Source of the DNA: Verrucomicrobiales bacterium
Lineage (GTDB): Bacteria; Verrucomicrobiota; Verrucomicrobiae; Limisphaerales; UBA9464
Assembly: GCA_005789375.1 (NCBI GenBank)
Contig: SXXZ01000135.1
Location: 1 to 6,204 of the forward strand
DNA length: 6,204 nt
Direction: 5' to 3'
Shown here: in pieces, positions 1 to 6,204 of the stretch
Layout of the letters: each line of letters starts with the position of its first letter
Numbering within the stretch: the stretch's first letter is position 1
The notes under the pieces: generated by a model
The model's input: only the letters and a program-made list of their open reading frames with translations
Database searches by the model: none
What the model was told of the DNA's origin: nothing
Position numbers and translations under genes: made by a program

Positions 1-1
1 T

Positions 2-2821
2 ACCTCCGGCTATTTCACGTTGTATCTGTACCAGGACTTCGATAAAGGGGCCCCGGAAAGCCCTTATCAGGCGATTTACGACAACGCCGAAGCTTTTGTG
101 ACGGATGAGGCGGTGCTCGACAATTTCAACGACAACACCAAGACCAGTTGGACCGATTTCACCTTCATGCCCGGCTTCGGCTTGCCGACCGAGGCGGGTG
201 GGCAGTTTCAATTCGCCCAACCTCCGGCGGGCCAATCCATTTTCAGCGCGAGCCAGAAGACCTCTCGCGTCTTCACCTTGGCCGAGGGAGAGCGGTTGTC
301 CTTCAGTGCCGATGTAGTCCAAGGCGGTGCGAAGGATTCCTTCGCCATTCTCGCGTTCATTCCGACGGCCAATTCTCCGGGGACACTCGGTGGTTATGGT
401 TTGGCCAAATCCACCACCGACATCCTCATCACCAAAGGCATCAACAAGTACTTCGTCGCGGACGATGGGGCTGTCGCCAATCTCAAACAGAACAACATCA
501 CCCTAAACCTGAACCTTACCGTCCGCGGGGGCAGCGTGTTCATCAATGCCCGGGTCTTGGACAAGGACGCCAACAACGCGGTGATCTGGGAGAAGTCCGT
601 GGTGGACAGCGCTGCGGCCGATGTGCTGGTCGCGGGCAAAGATGATCCGGCCGCTCCCTACATCGCCGCAGGCTACTTCACTCTCTATCTCTATCAAGAT
701 TTCGACAAGGGGGCTCCGGAAAGCCCGTATCAAGCCATCTATGACAATGCCGTTGTCGCCGCGGCCCCGGTGGAAGCCAATGTAGCTCCCATCCTGTCTG
801 ATTTCGCTCCCAGCAAGTTCGCCAATTTCCTATCGGCGAGCACCGTCGTGTCGTTTAAGGCGACCGATGACGTACCGCTCACCGATGACAGTGTGGCGCT
901 GGTGCTCAATGGCACCCGCTACACGAAGGCCAACGGTCTGACGTTATCCGGAACCGGCAACAGTCGCACCGCCACCTTCGCCAAGCTCGAGGCGAACAGG
1001 AATTACAACGCCTTCTTCGAGGTGACTGATGCCGGCGGAATCACCACCCGGGAGCAATCCGATTTCGACACGTTCACCGGAAGCGTGCTGGTGATCGAAT
1101 CGGAGGACTACAATTTCAGCGGCGGATTCATCGACAAATCGCTGCCCATCGCCGAGGGCGGCGGACCCCAATCGGATTCCTATGCCAATCAAGCCGGGGT
1201 CCAAGGCGTTGACTTCAACGACACCCGCACGGCTCCGCGCAGCCAAGATGCTCCGTGGCGAAACCAGGATGCGGTGCGCATGGAGCGGACGTTGGATCTC
1301 GTTCGTTCTAAGTTCGTGGCCGCCGGTGGTGCCGCAGCCGAGGTGTATGATTATGTGGTCGGTGACATTGATGCCGGTGAGTGGCTCAACTACACCCGTA
1401 CCGTGCCGCCGGGCAGCTATGAGGTTTATTTGCGGCAGGCGCTCATCAACATGGAGGCCGGCGAGAGTGTGCTGGAGCAAGTCACCTCGGATCCGACCCA
1501 ACCGGGCCAGACCGTCAAGACCCTGGGATCATTTCTGGGAACGCTGAGTGGGTTCACTTTCCGCAACACGCCGCTGACCGACGGTTCGGGCAATAAGACG
1601 GTGGTGCGCTTCAACGGGGTGACCACTTTGCGTGTTCGTCAGGTAACGGCAGACACCGAGAGTAAGCAGCGCCGCCAGAACTATCTGGCACTTGTTCCTG
1701 TGGCTGATGCTGGAACCCAGCGCGCGGCTGTGACGGCCCTCACACCGGCCAACAATTCGGTGGCCGACACGGTCATCCCGAAGGTGGAAGCGGTGATCCA
1801 AAACCGGGATACGAAGGTCGCTGCATCCAGCGTGAAATTGTCCATCAACGGGATCAGCGTCGCAGCCACGGTGACGCCGACGGATACCGGTGCCCGGGTT
1901 TCGTACTCCCTCGATAAGCTTCCGGCCGTAGGCGCGGTGCAGGCTGCTCGGTTGATCTACGCCGACTCTGATGGGGTCTCGCAGACCAACGAATGGAGCT
2001 TCGCCTTTCGCTATTTGGCACTCGATCCGGCGGCCCGAATGGCGGCCCCTGGGTCCACGCGAGGCATCCAGGTCCAGGTGGTTCAGGCCCCCGTCGATGT
2101 GGGTTTGCTGGAAAACAGCTTGGCTCGAGCCGAAGCCCAATTGGCCGCGGGATCCACCATTGCGAGGGCCTATAAGACCAACGTCATCGCCTCGGTGATC
2201 AACTATTCGCAGGAAGGGTTTACCGGTGGTTTTGCCGGATCATTCGAGGGCGACGAAGGTATTCCGGGTCAGAGTGATGAGGGCGGCACAGACAATTGGG
2301 CGATGGCTGCGGTGACTTATTTGGATCTCCCGGCGGGCGTGGTGCGTTTCGGGGTGCAATCCGATGACGGCTACAAGGTCGCCGCCGGTCTCACCCTGGA
2401 CTCATCGACCCCCGCGCTGTCGTTCTTCAATGGAGTCGCCAACGATACCTTCGATGTGGTGGTTCCTCAGGCCGGTGTTTATGGCTTCCGCATGGTTTGG
2501 TTTGAACGCGGAGGGGGAGCCTTTGTGGAATGGTTCACCGTCGATCCTGCCACCGGAAAGCGGACCCTCATCAATGCCGATGGAGGCATCAAGGCGTACA
2601 CCAGCGCTCAGGCACCGGTGGTCGCGGTTCAGTTGCTGGGTTCAGCCAACCTCAATGGAACTTACACAGCACTGGCGGGTGCGGTGGTGGATTCAACGGC
2701 TAAGACCATCACCATAGCCCGACCCACCGAGAACCAATTCTTCAAAATTTCCGGAGCGTCATCGCTGACGATTTCTGGAGTACGGTTGGTGGGTGAGACA
2801 CTGGTGATCGCCTACCGCTGA
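2..2821 (+). CDS. Large secreted multidomain protein with CBM6-like and PA14-like modules (5'-truncated)
   Basis: The reading frame is open from the first complete codon at position 2, so the gene starts upstream; the TTG at 20 is internal, because the residues before it (GYFT) belong to a repeat seen again at 671. There are 939 visible residues, numbered here from position 2. Residues 3-29 are the tail of one repeat unit. Residues ~30-250 form a full beta-rich unit of 221 residues ending in the same 27-residue tail. Residues ~260-360 look Ig-like. Residues ~362-563 look like a CBM6/CBM35 carbohydrate-binding module, with an IESEDYN opening and GDIDAGEWLNYTRTVPPGSY. Residues ~575-673 are a second Ig-like segment (LTPANNSVAD...). 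Residues ~734-860 look PA14-like, with QSDDGYKVAAG and a VYGFRMVWFERGGGAFVEW strand pair. The end (LLGSANLNGTYTALAG to the stop) resembles a C-terminal segment common in verrucomicrobial exported proteins. No catalytic domain is visible; one may lie upstream. The likely role is cell-surface or extracellular glycan binding. Domain names come from recalled family patterns, not a search. Confidence 0.85.
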   Translation, partial: TSGYFTLYLYQDFDKGAPESPYQAIYDNAEAFVTDEAVLDNFNDNTKTSWTDFTFMPGFGLPTEAGGQFQFAQPPAGQSIFSASQKTSRVFTLAEGERLSFSADVVQGGAKDSFAILAFIPTANSPGTLGGYGLAKSTTDILITKGINKYFVADDGAVANLKQNNITLNLNLTVRGGSVFINARVLDKDANNAVIWEKSVVDSAAADVLVAGKDDPAAPYIAAGYFTLYLYQDFDKGAPESPYQAIYDNAVVAAAPVEANVAPILSDFAPSKFANFLSASTVVSFKATDDVPLTDDSVALVLNGTRYTKANGLTLSGTGNSRTATFAKLEANRNYNAFFEVTDAGGITTREQSDFDTFTGSVLVIESEDYNFSGGFIDKSLPIAEGGGPQSDSYANQAGVQGVDFNDTRTAPRSQDAPWRNQDAVRMERTLDLVRSKFVAAGGAAAEVYDYVVGDIDAGEWLNYTRTVPPGSYEVYLRQALINMEAGESVLEQVTSDPTQPGQTVKTLGSFLGTLSGFTFRNTPLTDGSGNKTVVRFNGVTTLRVRQVTADTESKQRRQNYLALVPVADAGTQRAAVTALTPANNSVADTVIPKVEAVIQNRDTKVAASSVKLSINGISVAATVTPTDTGARVSYSLDKLPAVGAVQAARLIYADSDGVSQTNEWSFAFRYLALDPAARMAAPGSTRGIQVQVVQAPVDVGLLENSLARAEAQLAAGSTIARAYKTNVIASVINYSQEGFTGGFAGSFEGDEGIPGQSDEGGTDNWAMAAVTYLDLPAGVVRFGVQSDDGYKVAAGLTLDSSTPALSFFNGVANDTFDVVVPQAGVYGFRMVWFERGGGAFVEWFTVDPATGKRTLINADGGIKAYTSAQAPVVAVQLLGSANLNGTYTALAGAVVDSTAKTITIARPTENQFFKISGASSLTISGVRLVGETLVIAYR
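8..88 (+). repeat. Tail of repeat unit, copy 1 (27 codons)
   Basis: This encodes 27 residues beginning GYFTLYLYQDFDKG and ending IYDNA. Copy 2 at 671-751, 663 bp (221 codons) downstream, encodes exactly the same residues. Only the end of this upstream unit is inside the window. The residues just before the motif differ (TS here, AA in copy 2) and so do those after it (EAFV here, VVAA in copy 2), so the strictly conserved block is well delimited. Confidence 0.95.
671..751 (+). repeat. Tail of repeat unit, copy 2 (27 codons)
   Basis: The amino-acid sequence is identical to copy 1 at 8-88, but 17 of 81 nucleotides differ, in 16 of 27 codons, and every difference is synonymous. The segment closes a 221-residue beta-rich unit that spans about 89-751. 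The unit pattern implies at least two tandem copies in the full-length protein. Confidence 0.95.
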
Positions 2822-2933
2822 TCGACTGGAGACTCGTACAAGGCCGGTTCCACTGTACCGGTGGGGCCGGCGCCAATTTCGTTATCGGTTGGCGGCCAAT
2901 TGGGGTACCGGCCAAGGGGCTCGAACGACCGCT
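2822..2933. other. Convergent intergenic region with two weak hairpins
   Basis: This 112-bp gap lies between the stop of the plus-strand surface protein and the stop of the minus-strand regulator, so any element here would serve transcription ends in both directions. Two short inverted repeats are visible. CCGGT at 2844-2848 pairs with ACCGG at 2857-2861 (8-nt loop). CGCCAA at 2871-2876 pairs with TTGGCG at 2889-2894 (12-nt loop). Neither is followed by a T-run on either strand, so they are not convincing intrinsic terminators. No coding sequence is evident. Confidence 0.3.
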
Positions 2934-3944
2934 TCAGAACCGGGCTGCCGGGGCTCGATGCCGGGCACGCCACTCGGTCGGTGACAGGCCCTCCCAATCC
3001 TGGAAGGCACGGAAGAACGAGTTGGTGTCTTCGTAACCCAACAGGAAGGCCAGTTCGTTGAATTCGACGGTCTCCTGCCGCAGGAAGTGGTGGGCCAACT
3101 CCCGTCGTACCGATTGCAGCAATTCCTGGAAGCCCATCTCCGCCTCGGCCAGTCGCCGCTGAAGGGTGCGTGTGCTGAGCCCCAGTTCCCGGGCGACGCC
3201 CTCGAGAGTGGGTCGCTTGCCGGCGAGAGACCGTCTCAAGGTCTGCTTCACAAGGTCACTGATCTCCCGACCCGCGCTCCGCGTTTGCCATTCGGCCTCC
3301 AACTGGAGTCCGATCATCGCCACCAATTCCCCGTTGTGGGTCACGAACGGGAGATCGAGGTCATCACTGCGGAAGACCAGCGCGTTGCGGTGGGCCTTGA
3401 ATCGCACGGGACAACCGAAATGGCCTTCGAGCAATCGGCGATGGAGGGGAGGCCGCTGGAGATCCACCCGCAAGGGTTGGATGCGGCCGTCGGAACCCCG
3501 GCGCGCCACGTTCAAGATCCAAGACAACCCCACGTCCACCATGATCGCGGGCTCGGACTCCGTCGCCTCGACGAAGACGAACTCGATCGCGGCTTCGTCG
3601 CCTTTCCGGCGCACGCGGACCTCCTCCGGACACGTCAACTGCTTGTAGCGGGCGATCCGTTGCAACGCGTCTCCGAAGGACCGGCTGCAAACGCCGGCGA
3701 TGGCCAGCGGGTGGCTGCGTTCGAAGCGCAGTTCGGTGCCCAGTTTGAGCCCGAAACCCGGGTCGGAGCTCATCACCGCGACCTGCCTCCAGAGCGCGAA
3801 GATCTGGGCGGTCGTGACGAAGATCCGTTCCTGCTGGAAGAGTCCGGCCGGCAATCCGGAACGAGCCAGGAGCTCCGGGATGGAGATCTTCTCGGCCTCG
3901 AATCTCCGGGCCCAAGCCGGGGTGATGCGGAAACGGTCAGGCAT
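2934..3944 (-). CDS. AraC-family transcriptional regulator with arabinose_bd-type N-terminal domain
   Basis: This 336-residue protein has the usual length for the OruR/ArgR/MmsR-like AraC subgroup. Residues ~20-215 fit the ligand-sensing 'arabinose-binding' half, including the late landmark NALVFRSDDLDLPF (187-200). Residues ~232-333 form the AraC DNA-binding domain. The first helix-turn-helix surrounds VARELGLSTRTLQRRLAEAEM (about 250-270). The second is AFLLGYEDTNSFFRAFQDWEG (about 299-319), followed by the family signature LSPTEWR. It is a cytoplasmic DNA-binding protein; the ligand cannot be read from the sequence. The ATG at 3944 is kept because the protein aligns naturally from there, but no Shine-Dalgarno sequence precedes it. 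It lies 39 bp downstream of the propeller gene on the same strand with no obvious terminator between, so co-transcription is likely. No signal peptide or membrane segment is seen. Confidence 0.93.
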   Translation of the reverse strand: MPDRFRITPAWARRFEAEKISIPELLARSGLPAGLFQQERIFVTTAQIFALWRQVAVMSSDPGFGLKLGTELRFERSHPLAIAGVCSRSFGDALQRIARYKQLTCPEEVRVRRKGDEAAIEFVFVEATESEPAIMVDVGLSWILNVARRGSDGRIQPLRVDLQRPPLHRRLLEGHFGCPVRFKAHRNALVFRSDDLDLPFVTHNGELVAMIGLQLEAEWQTRSAGREISDLVKQTLRRSLAGKRPTLEGVARELGLSTRTLQRRLAEAEMGFQELLQSVRRELAHHFLRQETVEFNELAFLLGYEDTNSFFRAFQDWEGLSPTEWRARHRAPAARF

Positions 3945-3983
3945 GGGGCGGCATGCGACGCAAGAGAGGCAACGCTGGCCAGT

Positions 3984-5699
3984 CTATTTGGCCTTCACGT
4001 CGTAGCAGAACAAGGTGCCTTGATCGCGGATGTAGAGCCGGCCGTTGGCGATGACCGGATGCGCCCAGGCGGGTTTGTCGGTGCGCTCGGGCTGCGTGAA
4101 CCGCCCGCGCTCGAGGTACTCCTTGCGACTCGGTTCGATGAGCACCACCGGCCCCTCCTCGGTCCGGTAGTAGATGCGGCCGTCGGCGAAGGCCACCGAG
4201 CCCTTGGTGACCCGGCGTTTGTCCGAGTCGCGCTCGTTCCACAGCACCTCGCCCGTCTTGAAATCGAGGCATGCCAGATAACCGCCGCCGTTGCCCCCGT
4301 TGGCCCCGAACAACGCGCTGTCGTGAAGGATAACCCCGCCGTGGTGGTTCTCCATGTTCTTCGAGAACCAAACCTCGTTGGCAACCATCTCACCGCTGGC
4401 GCTGGTGGACAGCTTGGCCAGGCCACCTCCGGCCCCGTAGGCCGAGGCCGCGAAGATGTGGCCCTCATGGTGGATTGGGGTGGAGATGTTGAGCTTCATG
4501 CCGTTGGCCGGCTTGTCGTAGCGCCACAGCAATCGGCCATCGGTCGCGGACACACCGGCCACCGTAGTCGCCAGGAACTGGACGTATTGGCGCCGACCTC
4601 CAAAGTCCATGACGATGGCCGACGAGTAGCCCGCACCCGTGTCCTGAGGGCCGAAGTGCTTCATGCCGACCTCGTCCTCCGTGAGCTTGCCGTCGCGATT
4701 GGCGTCGATCTTGCGCAAGGCCACCGCCGAATTCTTGAGCTCCGCCGCACTCAGGACGCCGTCTCCGTCGGCATCCATGGCGGAATGGGATTTCATCATG
4801 CGGATCAGACCCTGGGGTCGCCGCCGACCCGGACTTGCCGCGGCCGCCGCGCTCGGTGGGGCGACCTCGTCTTCCGTGAGCTTGCCGTCCTGATTCTTGT
4901 CCAACGTCAGCAGGACGGTCGGCGCGCTGTCGAGTTCGTCGGTGGAAATCTGCCGATTGTGATCCTGGTCTAGGCTGGAGAGCACCGGATCGGTCTCGAT
5001 CACATTGGGGCGATTCTCCGAGCGGGTCTGCGGAGGTTGGCCGGCCTTCTCCGGCACCAGCGCCTTCCAGACCACTTCCCCGTTGAGCTTGTTCAGAGCG
5101 ACCATCGACACCGCCTCGCCGCCCGGAGTCGCGATCACCCGATCGCCATCGACCAGGGGCGACTCCCGGTAGCTCCACATGGGCATTCTACCGCCGAAAT
5201 CGGCCATCAGACTGCGCTGCCACAGGATGTTCCCATCCCCGGCCCGCAAGCACACGAGATTGCCCGCGAGACCGAGGACATACAGGCGATCGGCATCGAC
5301 CGTCGGAGTGGCGCTGGGGCCTTCCTTGGATTGATGCCAACTGGTGGTGAAGGCGGGGCCGATCCGAACCGCCCAGAGCTCCTTGCCATCCTTCTCGGAG
5401 AGCGCCCAAACCACCTCGTCTTCACCACGATGGCTCATGCCGTAGATCCGTCCGCCGCTGATCGACGGGGTGCTGTCGCCGCCGCCGAGCCCGGTGCTTT
5501 TCCACGCGATGGGCGGGCCGGCCTGCGGCCATTCCTTCAGCAAACCGGTTTCCTTCGAATGCGCAGTGCGATCAGCACCCTGCCATTGGGGCCAATCGAA
5601 TTCGGCAGAAAGGGCTCCATCCATCAGCCCTGCGGCACAGAGGGCGAGGGCGAGACTGCGCAACACGGCCGACCCGGCTCGATTCTTGGGGGCATTCAT
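3984..5699 (-). CDS. Secreted PQQ-like beta-propeller protein with four inserted EF-hands
   Basis: This 571-residue protein has a Sec signal peptide (basic MNAPKNR, hydrophobic AVLRSLALALCAAGL, likely cleavage after ALSA at residue 32). The cysteine in LALC does not fit a lipobox because the residue before it is Leu. The mature part opens with DWPQWQG and TGLLKEWP, typical of planctomycete/verrucomicrobial PQQ-like (BamB-like) propellers. Blade motifs recur, each with a small-residue turn then a W: EKDGKELWAV (102-111), AGDGNILWQ (153-161), NKLNGEVVWK (203-212), SATDGRLLWR (384-393), DFKTGEVLWN (479-488). Between the third and fourth are four canonical 12-residue EF-hand loops at 244-255, 267-278, 309-320 and 332-343, so it probably binds Ca2+. 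No quinoprotein dehydrogenase active-site pattern was recognised; the family is usually annotated by fold only. The start is well constrained: an in-frame TAG lies at 5709-5711, just upstream of the ATG. It probably heads an operon with the AraC-family gene. Confidence 0.92.
   Translation of the reverse strand: MNAPKNRAGSAVLRSLALALCAAGLMDGALSAEFDWPQWQGADRTAHSKETGLLKEWPQAGPPIAWKSTGLGGGDSTPSISGGRIYGMSHRGEDEVVWALSEKDGKELWAVRIGPAFTTSWHQSKEGPSATPTVDADRLYVLGLAGNLVCLRAGDGNILWQRSLMADFGGRMPMWSYRESPLVDGDRVIATPGGEAVSMVALNKLNGEVVWKALVPEKAGQPPQTRSENRPNVIETDPVLSSLDQDHNRQISTDELDSAPTVLLTLDKNQDGKLTEDEVAPPSAAAAASPGRRRPQGLIRMMKSHSAMDADGDGVLSAAELKNSAVALRKIDANRDGKLTEDEVGMKHFGPQDTGAGYSSAIVMDFGGRRQYVQFLATTVAGVSATDGRLLWRYDKPANGMKLNISTPIHHEGHIFAASAYGAGGGLAKLSTSASGEMVANEVWFSKNMENHHGGVILHDSALFGANGGNGGGYLACLDFKTGEVLWNERDSDKRRVTKGSVAFADGRIYYRTEEGPVVLIEPSRKEYLERGRFTQPERTDKPAWAHPVIANGRLYIRDQGTLFCYDVKAK
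4671..4970 (-). repeat. Tandem duplication of an EF-hand pair within the propeller gene
   Basis: EF-hands 1+2 (residues 244-278, bases 4866-4970) and 3+4 (residues 309-343, bases 4671-4775) have the same internal spacing of 23 residues and are offset by exactly 65 residues (195 bp). The second hand of each pair ends in the same DGKLTEDEV. At DNA level, 4668-4694 and 4863-4889 match at 26 of 27 positions. The first hands (DQDHNRQISTDE and DADGDGVLSAAE) are much more diverged. An Ala-rich then basic linker (SAAAAASPGRRRP, 283-295) separates the pairs. Confidence 0.9.
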
Positions 5700-5890
5700 G
5701 GAGGCAGGCTAGTTCCCGGCAGCCGCCCGTCACTAGCAGAGTCCGCCAGTCTACTTGCAAACAACGCCACCCTGATCCCTTCCCTCCCGGCCGCGCAGCG
5801 ACCGGCGCCTCGAAGTGCGGATAAATTTTCGGGCCGTCTGAACCGTTTGCTTCCGGAGAGGACCTTTTCAAGGTTCACCCGACCTCACCT
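5700..5890. promoter_or_regulatory. Divergent intergenic region, presumed promoters for both flanking genes
   Basis: This 191-bp spacer lies between the start codons of the minus-strand propeller operon and the plus-strand Tat-leader gene, so it must carry promoters for both if both are or were transcribed. I found no pair of boxes close to the sigma-70 consensus with normal spacing on either strand. A short A/T-rich patch (ATAAATTTT at 5821-5829) stands out in otherwise GC-rich sequence. The call rests on position only. Confidence 0.4.
5708..5737. promoter_or_regulatory. Inverted repeat GCTAGT-18-ACTAGC upstream of the propeller gene
   Basis: Perfect 6-bp arms at 5708-5713 and 5732-5737 are separated by 18 bp, centred about 23 bp upstream of the propeller ATG. 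This could be an operator, or a hairpin in the 5' leader. Arms this short can arise by chance. AraC-family proteins usually bind direct rather than inverted repeats, so a link with the neighbouring regulator is not implied. Confidence 0.2.
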
Positions 5891-6077
5891 ATGCAGAACG
5901 ACTCGACCGGAACGGACCTGAACCGCCGCCTCTTCTTCAAGGGGGGCTTCGATGGCCAGCATGCTCGCGTTGATGGGGGCGGTGCCCATCACCGCCGACG
6001 AGGCCGCCAAAGACGCCGGTGACAAGACCCTGCCGCCGCCCAAGGCCGACCCGAACTACAAGGAGGGGTACCGGCCA
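5891..6077 (+). pseudogene. Frameshifted and truncated start of a Tat-exported protein, possibly a Gfo/Idh/MocA oxidoreductase
   Basis: From the ATG at 5891 the frame reads MQNDSTGTDLNRRLFFKGG, a twin-arginine leader (NRRLFFK), then loses sense and stops at 6020-6022. The +1 frame from about 5946 instead gives a leader continuation and mature start: ASMASMLALMGAVPITADEA, then LPPPKADPNYKEG. Removing one G from the six-G run at 5941-5946 joins both parts into NRRLFFKGASMASMLALMGA, a textbook Tat signal. After YKEG the sequence stops resembling this protein and meets a TGA at 6084-6086. The leader and the 'DPNYKEG' lead-in recall Gfo/Idh/MocA-family oxidoreductases of Verrucomicrobia, but no Rossmann motif remains in the window, so the family is a guess. 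The frameshift could be a homopolymer sequencing error; the truncation would remain either way. Confidence 0.6.
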
Positions 6078-6204
6078 CAAACTTGAAAAATGTATCGCTA
6101 AGGTATTATACGCGGGATGCACGTATTACACGCGGAATAGATCATGAGATAAACGTGGCAGGACTCGTGAAGTCGTAGGTGCCATTAACGATGACATGTT
6201 TGAA
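6078..6204. mobile_element. Possible end of an insertion element, low-GC tail (runs off the window)
   Basis: GC falls to 54 of 127 bases here, against clearly higher GC in the adjoining coding sequence, and the change coincides with the point where the Tat-leader gene breaks off. The segment has no long ORF and carries two 16-bp direct repeats near its left side. Repeated ~20-bp blocks inside one end, in the style of CGCGGAAT, are typical of IS21-family termini, and such elements begin with TG (candidates at 6084 or 6091). A short frame opens at ATG 6191 and runs off the window; it is too short to identify. No transposase is visible, so the element class is inference. Confidence 0.35.
6103..6138. 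repeat. Two 16-bp direct repeats at 20-bp period
   Basis: GTATTATACGCGGGAT at 6103-6118 and GTATTACACGCGGAAT at 6123-6138 match at 14 of 16 positions, separated by GCAC. The 20-bp period would put both on nearly the same helical face, as expected for paired protein-binding sites such as transposase sites at an element end. Confidence 0.7.

Noticed and set aside
944..2140. Open frames of 185 and 203 codons on the minus strand inside the surface-protein gene
   Set aside because: They are shadows of a clearly coding plus-strand frame that has recognisable CBM6-like and Ig-like segments; their own translations show no family features.
2844..2894. Intrinsic terminators between the convergent genes
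   Set aside because: The stems have only 5-6 bp and no T-run follows on either strand, so they are noted only as weak hairpins.
3937..3953. A five-codon leader peptide frame overlapping the regulator start (ATG at 3953, minus strand)
   Set aside because: It has no ribosome-binding site and is short enough to occur by chance; nothing else suggests translational coupling.
3087..4973. A 628-codon open frame on the plus strand antisense to the regulator and propeller genes
   Set aside because: It runs across two well-supported minus-strand genes and their spacer. Its translation is rich in R, H, G and A with no domain pattern. Long antisense frames of this kind are expected in high-GC coding DNA.
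5037..5921. A 294-codon open frame on the plus strand over the propeller 5' half and the divergent spacer
   Set aside because: It is antisense to the signal peptide and first blades of the propeller gene, has no recognisable motif, and overlaps the start of the Tat-leader gene in another frame.
5952..6086. A separate small protein starting at ATG 5952
   Set aside because: Its sequence is the natural continuation of the twin-arginine leader encoded just upstream in the other frame; alone it lacks the RR motif and would be a broken signal peptide.
1..6204. CRISPR arrays, tRNA or rRNA genes, toxin-antitoxin pairs or a novel defence system
   Set aside because: No regularly spaced short repeats with spacers, tRNA-like folds, rRNA-like sequence or defence-type genes were seen; all clear genes belong to known broad families.

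Overview
This looks like a high-GC chromosomal fragment of a verrucomicrobial bacterium, possibly a planctomycete. The lineage call is inference from gene style: a large secreted multidomain carbohydrate-binding protein, a PQQ-like beta-propeller whose mature N-terminus has the DWPQWQG / TGLLKEWP style common in those phyla, EF-hands built into that propeller, and a Tat leader of the NRRLFFKG type. None of the starts checked has a convincing Shine-Dalgarno sequence. There is no rRNA, tRNA or marker gene to settle it.

Layout. Positions 2-2821 (+) hold the 3' part of a giant secreted protein whose beginning lies off the left edge. It has a tandem ~221-residue unit, Ig-like segments, a CBM6-like module, a PA14-like module and a conserved C-terminal segment. 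A 112-bp convergent intergenic region follows. On the minus strand, a secreted PQQ-like beta-propeller with four EF-hands (3984-5699) lies 39 bp upstream of an AraC-family regulator with an arabinose_bd/OruR-type sensor half (2934-3944). The two probably form one transcription unit. A 191-bp divergent spacer (5700-5890) separates them from the start of a Tat-exported protein on the plus strand (from 5891). That protein is out of frame at a G6 run and breaks off near 6070-6077. The last ~127 bp have about 43% GC, no protein similarity I recognise, and two 16-bp direct repeats at 20-bp period, which suggests the end of an inserted mobile element, perhaps IS21-like.

How the genes fit together. 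The large plus-strand protein and the propeller are both export-type proteins suited to polysaccharide or surface biology. The regulator probably controls its own operon and perhaps neighbours. The broken Tat gene may have been a Gfo/Idh/MocA oxidoreductase, a family common near sugar-utilisation genes in these phyla. I found no CRISPR array, defence system, RNA gene or clearly new system. The strongest sequence-level observations are two contrasting internal duplications (one old and fixed in protein sequence, one recent at DNA level) and the disrupted gene with a compositional boundary at the right edge. The window starts inside a repeated protein unit and ends in a possible mobile element, which is what contig edges at assembly-breaking repeats look like.
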